From contig CALFTK010000016.1 in the NCBI GenBank assembly GCA_937916465.1, forward strand, positions 1-28,635: a DNA stretch of 28,635 bases, given 5' to 3'. The translations under genes were made by a program, and so were the position numbers. Numbering within the stretch: position 1 is the first letter of the stretch; each line of letters starts with the position of its first letter. Origin of the DNA: an uncultured Bacteroidales bacterium (lineage in GTDB: Bacteria; Bacteroidota; Bacteroidia; Bacteroidales; Bacteroidaceae). This document shows positions 5,343 through 11,723 of this stretch, one piece after another. The notes under the pieces were generated by a model. It was given only the letters and a program-made list of their open reading frames with translations, had not been told where the DNA came from and did not search any database.

Positions 5343-7766
5343 TTACATACTGTTATGAATTCTAAATAAACATTCAGTCAGCATAACATCATATTTACGT
5401 ACATCTTTGTCTATTTCAAGTAATTTTTTGTTTGAACAAATATCAATATGGGCCATTTTACTTTTTAGTACATTCTTGTTCTTATTGTTCACCAATAGTT
5501 CATTTTTTTGTTCTTCATACGTCAAAGGACGAAAATTCATTAGTAATTGTTCTACAACCCAACGATTGTGTTCTACATCAGCAAGCACTTCTATAAACTT
5601 CTTATCATCCATAAAATCATGATTAAAGAAGCCTATACTACGCAATTTGGTCCATAATGTATTACCATTATATATGTTAGACCATCTACACGCAACTTTA
5701 GATTTACCTTTATAAGTTATATTGTTTATTTCGTTTGTCTCGTTATAAGCAAATCCAATATATTTACCAATTAGTTCGCTTGTCTTTAGATACTCAATAG
5801 CAAGACTGTTTGCAGAAGAGCCAAATGCCTTAAGTTTACCTTTATAGGGATATTGCGAAACATTGCCTTTAAACGTGTTGATTATAGAACTACCATATCT
5901 GTTGTACACTAAAACCTGTAATAAAGAATCTGATTCATAAATCCTTTTATTGATATACAATGAAGCAGCGTGAGAACGATTAGATTCAGGCAAACATATA
6001 GCTATAGTAACTTTTGCCAAAGGATTACAAGAATTATATATATAGTCTTGAATTGAGTTGGTCTCAATACCACCATTTATAAATTCCCACTCTATATCTA
6101 TGAAATCATTACCTAAGTATTCAAAACCTGTAGGGATATATGGTTCACACCAGTTCAATTTTTCTTTATCATCAATATTACCATAACGCCAATGAGATAG
6201 TGCAAATAGTTCTTTAAATCTTCCCATAAAGAAATCCTTCTCCTTGTCTGCATTTTTATCTATAAATGTAATTTTGGTACGAATCTTCTTTTGTTCATAA
6301 TTTGGATAATGAGCCAGATGAGCTGCTTCTACCCCCATCGCTACTCCCATGCGGGACATGCCAACAATAAAGATATGCACATAATTATCATCATTAATTC
6401 TTATGCCATCAGGGCCCTCTAATGGCATGTAGTTATATGGATTTTTAAAATTATCTACAAGTCTTTCTGAATTACACTCTTTATTTATTAATACTTTCTG
6501 GGCCCAAATTTCGTAATAATTAAATGGTCTAAAATCAATAAATGCATTTACATCTTCTTCTATATCGTAAAACTGAAAAACCGAAAATGTTGTTTGATAT
6601 TCAAACATAACACGGCATTTCAATTGTTGACGTTTACTCCATATATCTTCTAATTCTTGGTGTGCTTCTCGGATTTTATTTTTGTCTTCATTATTTGTTG
6701 CATTTGCCAATAGTGTCCTATATTCTTTGACTTTTGGCAGGGTATTACTTATTTGAACTCCAATTGTTGTAGTTTTATAGTTTTCTAACAACAAATTCAG
6801 ACATTCCATATTCATTGTATCATGGTAAGATTCGATATCATCTACACGAGTGTCCTCTCCTATAATGTAGACCTCTTTTGCTTCCTCTATATACAATTCA
6901 GATATATCAGTTATAGAAGTGCGATTTCCATAGTATATTATTATACGTTGTTGTTGACTGGTGTTCAATGTTGAGAATAATTCTTTTCTGAATAATTCAA
7001 CATCACGAGATGTTTGAATGAGAATATATGGATTATCTGAATCAACTTCTTCTAATAATTGTTTGACTATACCTATCACCACATCATTGCCTCCTATGAC
7101 TATATAATGTAAATTATGTTTAAGTATGTTTCTATATTTGGCCTCACCTTTCATCCACCTTTCCTTACGTCTGTCTATCCAAGCTATAACGGTAGTTACT
7201 AACAAACCATTAAAAACAAAAACTCCAACTATAGCTATTAACGTTGCCCATGTTCTGCCGGTTTTAGTTGTTGTCATGTGCTGATTACCGGGATCTACAA
7301 AATGATAGATAACGCTCCAGTATAATGATGGCGATTCTTGACGTGTTTTTATAGACTCATCAATTGAGTCATTTATTGCATACAATGATTCTTCAAAAAC
7401 TAATTCCTTTTGTGGCGCATTACGATGCGAAATTAGCAAATAGTGGATGTTGATACAAGTCGTGAACAATGAGGGTAATAGAATTACAATACATATTACT
7501 TTCCTAAAATAATGACCATTTATTAGATGCCAATCAAACTTAACTTTATTGCACAATAAATAAATTGCATACAATAAATATACAACGCATAACAATGCAG
7601 AAAGACTACAAAATACAAGTGACGTTTTAGGAAATCCAAAGAAACTAAATAAGAAAGATAATGCACCTATTACAAGTGCAAATATATCAAATAAACACTT
7701 AATATATTTCTGCAATAAACTCTTGTTGTACATTGATTTTGGGCGCGCTTCGCGGTCACTTGTCAC
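5343..7766 (-). CDS. CASTOR/POLLUX-like channel with two TrkA-N (RCK-like) domains and a RyR domain
   Basis: 807 residues. Four hydrophobic segments: about 23-45, 48-72, 88-112 and 172-196. Between the third and fourth lies FVDPGNQH (about 156-163), which resembles the FVADSGNHA filter region of plant CASTOR/POLLUX nuclear ion channels. A basic linker leads to a Rossmann TrkA-N fold (YIVIGGNDVV, 221-230). A second nucleotide-binding-like strand and loop follows at 463-474 (VHIFIVGMSRMG). The C-terminal ~90 residues hold a divergent RyR domain with VEHNRWVVEQLLMNFRPLTYEE (731 onward). It is probably an inner-membrane, ligand-gated ion channel with cytoplasmic sensor domains. It is the first gene of the operon, and the promoter inside the invertible segment upstream points at it. 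The start could also be the ATG at 7733 (MYNKSLL). Channel activity is inferred from fold resemblance; the RyR and TrkA-N calls are firmer. Confidence 0.75.
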   Translation of the reverse strand: MTSDREARPKSMYNKSLLQKYIKCLFDIFALVIGALSFLFSFFGFPKTSLVFCSLSALLCVVYLLYAIYLLCNKVKFDWHLINGHYFRKVICIVILLPSLFTTCINIHYLLISHRNAPQKELVFEESLYAINDSIDESIKTRQESPSLYWSVIYHFVDPGNQHMTTTKTGRTWATLIAIVGVFVFNGLLVTTVIAWIDRRKERWMKGEAKYRNILKHNLHYIVIGGNDVVIGIVKQLLEEVDSDNPYILIQTSRDVELFRKELFSTLNTSQQQRIIIYYGNRTSITDISELYIEEAKEVYIIGEDTRVDDIESYHDTMNMECLNLLLENYKTTTIGVQISNTLPKVKEYRTLLANATNNEDKNKIREAHQELEDIWSKRQQLKCRVMFEYQTTFSVFQFYDIEEDVNAFIDFRPFNYYEIWAQKVLINKECNSERLVDNFKNPYNYMPLEGPDGIRINDDNYVHIFIVGMSRMGVAMGVEAAHLAHYPNYEQKKIRTKITFIDKNADKEKDFFMGRFKELFALSHWRYGNIDDKEKLNWCEPYIPTGFEYLGNDFIDIEWEFINGGIETNSIQDYIYNSCNPLAKVTIAICLPESNRSHAASLYINKRIYESDSLLQVLVYNRYGSSIINTFKGNVSQYPYKGKLKAFGSSANSLAIEYLKTSELIGKYIGFAYNETNEINNITYKGKSKVACRWSNIYNGNTLWTKLRSIGFFNHDFMDDKKFIEVLADVEHNRWVVEQLLMNFRPLTYEEQKNELLVNNKNKNVLKSKMAHIDICSNKKLLEIDKDVRKYDVMLTECLFRIHNSM

Positions 7767-7851
7767 AGGGAATAATCTTGTCTATTTATCCATTAGTTGG
7801 ATGACTTGGTTATTGGCGGTTAGCAAGTGAACTACTGTAAATACATATCTT

Positions 7852-8143
7852 TGTTTAGTTCATTTTAGAGAACCAAACAACCGCAAAACTAAAGAAAAAC
7901 AATTTAATAATCAATAGATTTTTTTAGAAATTTTATAAATAAATTTCAGTTTGATATATCTATAGCAAGGTTTTTAGTTAAATAATATTTACATAACACT
8001 AATTGAGTATAAAGTCATTATATATACCGCAATGTTCCAATGTCTATAAACCAACATTATAATCAGATGCACCAAGTCAACATAATATCCATAATTACAA
8101 TAAATTACAAATCCCTGTAGTGTTCTCTAAAATGAACTAAACA
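7852..8143. repeat. Invertible DNA segment: perfect 22-bp inverted repeats around 248 bp
   Basis: The left arm (7852-7873, containing GTTTAGTTCATTTTAGAG) is the exact reverse complement of the right arm (8122-8143). The arms enclose 7874-8121, which is AT-rich and has no ORF of note. The segment lies between the channel operon and a tyrosine recombinase whose stop codon sits inside the right arm, so inversion leaves the recombinase intact. Invertible promoters flanked by such repeats and flipped by neighbouring tyrosine recombinases are established in Bacteroides surface and capsule loci. Inversion itself is inferred from the arrangement. This entry also covers the gene-free stretch 7767-8136. 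Confidence 0.85.
7884..7915 (-). promoter_or_regulatory. Operon promoter inside the invertible segment (ON orientation)
   Basis: On the minus strand, ATTG (7915-7912), a 20-nt spacer and TAGTTTTG (7891-7884) fit the Bacteroidetes -33/-7 consensus TTTG-N19/20-TAnnTTTG with one mismatch in the -33 box. The -7 box lies 10 nt inside the left repeat arm, so the transcript would leave the segment and run about 110 nt to the channel gene start. No equally good promoter facing the plus strand was found inside the segment, so flipping should switch the operon off. Confidence 0.6.
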
Positions 8144-9045
8144 CCTAATCCGTTTAAAATGGTCTGATTGGCATTGTCAATGACGATATTTTCCAACATT
8201 GCAAGATAGATACGGGTGGTTTGTTCCGATGTATGGCCCATTCCGGCGCTGATTACAGAAATAGGTATGTTATGTTTCCGTGCTGCAGTAGCCCAACTGT
8301 GGCGAGCAGTGTATGATGTAAGTGTACTCTCTAACCGTAACGTCACTGAAAGTCTGCGTAGATTTCGGTTATAGATATTTATGGCTGACTGATACTCTCT
8401 GAATGCTTTACTGTATTCAACCGACTTAAGAATCGGAAACACATAGATAAAACTGTTACGGTTATAACGTTCCATAATTGCTTTTATACAAGGTTCTATC
8501 TTTACCATCATAAGTTGTCCCGTTTTCTTTCGTTTGTAGCATATTACTCCATCTTTTATATCGTTCTTCTTTAGAAAGGCTACATCAACAAACGACATAC
8601 CTCTGCAACAATAGCTGAAAATAAAAAGGTCGCGAGCCAAACTGAGTTCCGGGTTGTTATCAAGATTCAGGTTTTTAAGTTCCTTGACTACTGTTTCCGG
8701 TACTGCACGTTTTCTGGTTTGGTCTATACCGGTATAGACATCAGCAAAGGGATGGCTTTGTGTTACAAATTTCTGTTTTACCGCTTTGTTATACACGGTA
8801 CGCAGTATTCTCATGTAGAACGATATGGAGTTTTTGACTAACCTTCTATTAATAAGGTATGTATTGTATTGCCATATTAGTTCATTATTTACTGCCGATA
8901 CTGCAACATCCCTACCCTTTAAGAATGTGGAAAAGCTTTTCAGACATTTCTGGTAGTTTTTAGCTGTTCCAAATCTGTTTGCACTCTTTAACTGCTCTAT
9001 CTGAACATTCATAAATTTCATAAATCCTATTCTCTTTCTACTCAT
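8137..9045 (-). CDS. Tyrosine recombinase (phage-integrase family), likely DNA invertase
   Basis: 302 residues. The N-terminal SAM-like core-binding domain spans about 10-105. The catalytic domain has R148 (SYCCRGMSFVDVAFL), K174 (KRKKTGQ), R248 in YTARHSWAT (the usual first His of HxxR is Tyr, as is common in Bacteroidetes members), H271 (GMGHTSEQTT) and nucleophile Y280. The set is complete for an active enzyme. The length and motifs fit the Bacteroides family that includes promoter invertases and small-element integrases. Its 3' end overlaps the right arm of the 22-bp inverted repeat, so the adjacent 248-bp segment is its likely substrate. No direct repeats that would mark it as an element integrase were seen. 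It is divergent from the STAS/hip genes. Confidence 0.9.
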   Translation of the reverse strand: MSRKRIGFMKFMNVQIEQLKSANRFGTAKNYQKCLKSFSTFLKGRDVAVSAVNNELIWQYNTYLINRRLVKNSISFYMRILRTVYNKAVKQKFVTQSHPFADVYTGIDQTRKRAVPETVVKELKNLNLDNNPELSLARDLFIFSYCCRGMSFVDVAFLKKNDIKDGVICYKRKKTGQLMMVKIEPCIKAIMERYNRNSFIYVFPILKSVEYSKAFREYQSAINIYNRNLRRLSVTLRLESTLTSYTARHSWATAARKHNIPISVISAGMGHTSEQTTRIYLAMLENIVIDNANQTILNGLGV

Positions 9046-9067
9046 AGCTGTATAATTAATAATTGTA

Positions 9068-9099
9068 TTTGCATATTAAAAATACAATCTATACCTTTG
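9068..9099 (+). promoter_or_regulatory. Bacteroidales-type promoter, full consensus
   Basis: TTTG (9068-9071), a 20-nt spacer and TACCTTTG (9092-9099) match the Bacteroidetes sigma-ABfr consensus exactly. Transcription would begin near 9105 and run through the 21-codon ORF at 9146 into the STAS-like gene. It is divergent from the recombinase gene, whose start is 23 nt from the -33 box. Confidence 0.75.
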
Positions 9100-9145
9100 C
9101 TACGCACATGGTGAATTGACAAAACGCACACCAAAATTTAAAACT

Positions 9146-9211
9146 ATGAAAATTGAATTAAAAGTTAATATTGACGATAACAGAATGTCTGATGGATTTT
9201 CAGTACGTTAA
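9146..9211 (+). CDS. Short ORF (21 aa), possible leader or truncated gene
   Basis: ATG at 9146 opens 21 codons (MKIELKVNIDDNRMSDGFSVR) ending in TAA at 9211, about 47 nt downstream of a full-consensus promoter and 35 nt before the STAS-like start. The AT-rich leader typical of Bacteroidales starts precedes it. It could be a short leader peptide or the 5' stub of a gene otherwise lost. There is no similarity I recognise. Confidence 0.3.
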   Translation: MKIELKVNIDDNRMSDGFSVR

Positions 9212-9234
9212 CTACATTGAGTAAAATTAATCTA

Positions 9235-9242
9235 TATATTTG
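9235..9242 (+). promoter_or_regulatory. Candidate -7 box immediately before the STAS-like gene
   Basis: TATATTTG fits TAnnTTTG, but only 4 nt separate it from the ATG at 9247. A transcript from it would be leaderless or would start inside the gene. The nearest -33-like ATTG (9216-9219) gives a 15-nt spacer, shorter than usual. The stronger promoter at 9068-9099 makes this one doubtful. Confidence 0.25.
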
Positions 9243-9246
9243 CACT

Positions 9247-9603
9247 ATGAAACTTATCGTTGACATAACAAAAGTATTAAGTTCAGATCTTAAATCAAGA
9301 TTTGCGGTAAATGATTTGCTCTTGTATATAAAAAATACAGAGAGTGAATATGTTGTTGTTGACTTTTCTGACGTAAAGTTTGCAACAAGAAGTTTTGTTG
9401 ATGAATACTATAATGTCATAATGAGAGATCAATCTCCAAACCTTAAAATAGAAACTATAAACATTCCGGAAGATATTCAAGTTGTTTTTGACGTAGTTCA
9501 ACGTACACAATTTAAGGAGAAAGATATCAATCTTGATGCCACTGTAGTTAAATGCAAGACATTTGCAGAACTACAAAATGTTTTTAGTACTATTCTATTG
9601 TGA
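9247..9603 (+). CDS. STAS-like (DUF4325-type) protein
   Basis: 118 residues from the ATG at 9247; an upstream TTG extension to 9217 is unlikely because it would run through the -7-like box. The core VVVDFSDVKFATRSFVDEYY (about 38-57) fits the STAS-like DUF4325 family, where a strand ending in DFS is followed by a helix beginning at the RSFVDE segment. STAS-fold proteins act as phospho-switchable partners of kinases or anti-sigma factors, or as small ligand-binding modules. DUF4325 proteins often sit beside signalling or conflict genes. No kinase is adjacent except the HipA-type kinase downstream. Partner and function are unknown. Confidence 0.65.
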   Translation: MKLIVDITKVLSSDLKSRFAVNDLLLYIKNTESEYVVVDFSDVKFATRSFVDEYYNVIMRDQSPNLKIETINIPEDIQVVFDVVQRTQFKEKDINLDATVVKCKTFAELQNVFSTILL

Positions 9604-9665
9604 TTAAAGATTTTAGTAGTTTCCTACAACAATTCTATATCTCATCATTTGTACAAGCTACCTTA

Positions 9666-9701
9666 AAAATCACAATATAGTGTGAAATTGGTTGTGATTT
9701 T
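9666..9701. promoter_or_regulatory. Inverted repeat, likely operator of the hip module
   Basis: AAAATCACAA (9666-9675) and TTGTGATTTT (9692-9701) form a perfect 10-bp inverted repeat with a 16-nt gap. The right arm overlaps the -33 region of the hip promoter. HipB-family regulators repress their own operons from palindromic sites, so this is the natural candidate operator. Alternatively it could be a weak terminator for the STAS-like gene. Confidence 0.5.
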
Positions 9702-9722
9702 CAAAATTGATTGCTATTTTTG
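9691..9722 (+). promoter_or_regulatory. Promoter of the hip module
   Basis: GTTG (9691-9694), a 20-nt spacer and TATTTTTG (9715-9722) fit the Bacteroidetes consensus with one mismatch in the -33 box. The predicted start near 9728 is about 20 nt before the ATG of the HipB-like gene. It overlaps the 9666-9701 inverted repeat. Confidence 0.65.
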
Positions 9723-9748
9723 CGGAGAATTACCAATATATTGCGAAA

Positions 9749-9946
9749 ATGAAGGAGTTGGGGATGGAAATAAAGCGACGCAGGCAGGTTCTTCAAATAA
9801 CTCAACAAGAACTGGCCGATTTAGCAAATGTTAGTATAAATACTGTGGTTGCTGTGGAACGCGGAACAGGAAACCCCAGAATTGAAACCCTACTCTCTAT
9901 TTGCAATGTTCTTGGTTTAAAAATCAGCGCAAAGATAAAGGATTGA
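9749..9946 (+). CDS. hipB: HipB-like helix-turn-helix antitoxin/regulator
   Basis: 65 residues from ATG 9749; an upstream TTG at 9707 would place the start inside the promoter. It is a single Cro/C1-type helix-turn-helix (IKRRRQVLQITQQELADLAN, then VSINTVVAVERGTGNPRIETLLSI). The protein probably binds the upstream inverted repeat as a dimer and represses the three-gene operon. It stops 4 nt before the HipA N-domain gene. In HipBST systems HipB supports neutralisation by HipS; in two-gene HipBA it is itself the antitoxin. The helix-turn-helix call is certain; the role comes from context. Confidence 0.88.
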   Translation: MKELGMEIKRRRQVLQITQQELADLANVSINTVVAVERGTGNPRIETLLSICNVLGLKISAKIKD

Positions 9947-9950
9947 ATAT

Positions 9951-10277
9951 ATGAGACAATGCGAAGTATATCTGCACAACATTAAAGTTGGCACTCTTTC
10001 AGAAAACGATAAGGGTGAATACACTTTCATCTATGATAAGGCATATCTGTTAAGTGATAAGTGTGAACCGGTAAGTCTTACACTTCCATTACAATCAGAA
10101 CCATATCATTCGTCCTACCTATTTTCTGTATTCTCAAATATGCTGTCAGAAGGAGAAAACAGACAAATACAATCACAACTTCTACATATAGATGCAGAAG
10201 ATGATTTTGGCATTTTATTAGCAACTTGTCAATTCGATACCATTGGAGCAATAACTATAAAACCTATAAATCTATGA
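9951..10277 (+). CDS. hipS: HipS-like protein (HipA N-terminal subdomain, stand-alone)
   Basis: 108 residues matching the N-terminal subdomain of HipA: EVYLHNIKVGTLSENDKGEYTFIYD, then LSLTLPL-type VSLTLPLQSEPYHSSYLFSVFSNMLSEGENR. In E. coli HipA this region is fused to the kinase. In HipBST systems (described from enteropathogenic E. coli) it is a separate protein acting as the antitoxin of HipT. The stop codon overlaps the kinase start as ATGA, showing translational coupling. Split HipA genes are common in Bacteroidetes, so the antitoxin role is inferred by analogy. Confidence 0.82.
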   Translation: MRQCEVYLHNIKVGTLSENDKGEYTFIYDKAYLLSDKCEPVSLTLPLQSEPYHSSYLFSVFSNMLSEGENRQIQSQLLHIDAEDDFGILLATCQFDTIGAITIKPINL

Positions 10278-11266
10278 AAGAACTAAACATTTGCCCCTCA
10301 ACACTACAAGAGGGCTTTACCACCTATTCGCCAACAGCGTGTAAGGCGTTATTTAATTGTAAAACAGTATCGCATATATTTTCCGGTCCAAATCCTGAAA
10401 CCGATACAATTCAAGCCAACGATGCTATCAGTAATATAGGTCGTATATCGCTTTCGGGAGCACAACCCAAATTTTCTGTTGTGGTAGATAACAATGTAAT
10501 GCGATATGCCCGTAAAGGAGAAACAGGAACTTTTATATTGAAGCCTCGTCCTACAAGCTATAACATCATCAACAGAGATTATTGCGCCGCAAACGAACAT
10601 GTCACTATGCAGATTGCATCTCAAGTATATGGAATTAAGACAGCTGCTAATGCGTTATGTTTTTTTGAAGATGGTACACCGGCATATATAACCCGTCGTT
10701 TTGATGTTCATAAAAATGGCAAATATAAACAGGAAGATTTTGCCGCGTTAATGGGCTATACAAAAGATAATGGAGGATCAAATTATAAGTATGATAAAGC
10801 CAGTTACGAAGATTGCGCAGAAATTATTCACAAATACACAAAAGCTGCTTTGGTGGATATTCGCAGATTCTTCAGATTGATATTATTTAACTTTGTTACT
10901 CTTAATGACGATGCACATCTGAAAAACTTTTCGCTTTTAGAACGTAATGGAGAGTATCGTTTATCTCCAGCTTACGACCTTATAAATACATCGTTACAAC
11001 TGCGTCAACCTAGGATTTTCGCACTTGACAAAGGATTATTTAAGGAGGGAATGACTTTTACAGATACTCACACTGTAAGCCGTGCCGATTTTGAAGAATT
11101 TGGAAGACGTATTGGACTACCAAACAGAGTAATAAAACAGGAAATAGATATGTTTACGATAGAACAACCGTTGGTTAAAGAAATGCTAAGCAGATCTTTC
11201 TTATCGGCAGAACTACAAAAGCATTATTGGTTATCTTTCAGTTACCGTTGTTTTATGTTAAAATAG
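10274..11266 (+). CDS. hipT: HipT-like serine/threonine kinase toxin (HipA C-terminal kinase domain)
   Basis: 330 residues from ATG 10274, which overlaps the hipS stop; a longer frame from 10226 reads through hipS and is rejected. The Gly-rich loop reads RISLSGAQPKFS with a Ser-Leu-Ser pair at S59/S61, at the same place as the autophosphorylated Ser57/Ser59 of E. coli HipT. Catalytic features are intact: NDDAHLKNFSLL with D213 and N218, and the metal-binding D235 in SPAYDL. HipA-family kinases phosphorylate aminoacyl-tRNA synthetases (GltX for HipA, TrpS for HipT) to stop growth. The target here is unknown. The module probably gives growth arrest, persistence or phage protection. Confidence 0.87.
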   Translation: MKELNICPSTLQEGFTTYSPTACKALFNCKTVSHIFSGPNPETDTIQANDAISNIGRISLSGAQPKFSVVVDNNVMRYARKGETGTFILKPRPTSYNIINRDYCAANEHVTMQIASQVYGIKTAANALCFFEDGTPAYITRRFDVHKNGKYKQEDFAALMGYTKDNGGSNYKYDKASYEDCAEIIHKYTKAALVDIRRFFRLILFNFVTLNDDAHLKNFSLLERNGEYRLSPAYDLINTSLQLRQPRIFALDKGLFKEGMTFTDTHTVSRADFEEFGRRIGLPNRVIKQEIDMFTIEQPLVKEMLSRSFLSAELQKHYWLSFSYRCFMLK

Positions 11267-11273
11267 GATTGAA

Positions 11274-11305
11274 TTTGACAGCCACGAAAAACTATATTAC
11301 CTTTG
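11274..11305 (+). promoter_or_regulatory. Bacteroidales-type promoter, full consensus
   Basis: TTTG (11274-11277), a 20-nt spacer and TACCTTTG (11298-11305) are an exact consensus match. It starts 8 nt after the hip kinase stop and drives the lipoprotein/AsmA-like pair, with a predicted start near 11311. Confidence 0.8.
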
Positions 11306-11337
11306 TGGTTTAAAACGAACATTAATTACAGAATAGA

Positions 11338-11721
11338 ATGAGACAGAATATGAACAGAACAAAGAAAAAGATATTAAGGTTATGGGCAGTGATGGTGTGT
11401 GTGATGGCACTGTTTGCAGGTTGTGCCAAAACAGATTTTGAAGAGGAACTGCTGTACGGAACATGGTATTGTGCCGATTACGAAGGTGGTTTCTACTACA
11501 CATTCAACCAGGACCATTCAGGTAGTTACAGAGACACAAATGGAGATGGAAAAACCTACACCTGGACACTTTCAGACCAGTATTTAGATATAACTGTAAA
11601 GGGTTCCGGAGTAAATGTGGCAGCCATAGAGACATACGTTATAGAGTCACTGTCTGCCAACAAACTGGTATGGTACGACCAGAACGACCCATCAAGAACC
11701 AAATACACATACACTAAGTAA
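11338..11721 (+). CDS. Small lipoprotein, lipocalin-like
   Basis: 127 residues. The signal peptide has the hydrophobic run LWAVMVCVMALF ending in lipobox LFAGC (C30), so it is a lipoprotein. The mature part begins with ELLYGTWYCADYEGGFYYTFN and continues with short strands (TYTWTLSDQYLDITV, then IESLSANKLVWYD), the pattern of lipocalin-like beta-barrel lipoproteins common in Bacteroidales. Starts at 11338 and 11350 (MNRTKKK) are both possible. It lies 2 nt before the AsmA-like gene in one operon. The ligand is unknown. Confidence 0.82.
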   Translation: MRQNMNRTKKKILRLWAVMVCVMALFAGCAKTDFEEELLYGTWYCADYEGGFYYTFNQDHSGSYRDTNGDGKTYTWTLSDQYLDITVKGSGVNVAAIETYVIESLSANKLVWYDQNDPSRTKYTYTK

Positions 11722-11723
11722 TT

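Noticed and set aside
7846..7853. TATCTTTG on the plus strand, a possible second promoter facing the recombinase
   Set aside because: No acceptable -33 box at 19-21 nt, and it lies at the edge of the repeat arm with no plus-strand gene downstream.
7852..8143. Reading the 22-bp repeats as attachment sites of an integrated element
   Set aside because: The repeats are inverted and only 248 bp apart with no cargo; integration would leave direct repeats around the element.
9707..9748. TTG-initiated N-terminal extension of the HipB-like protein
   Set aside because: It would start upstream of the -7 box that drives the gene; the ATG at 9749 fits the family length.
10226..10273. Upstream start of the HipA-type kinase within hipS
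   Set aside because: The ATG at 10274 overlapping the hipS stop as ATGA is the normal coupled start; the extension only reads hipS out of frame.
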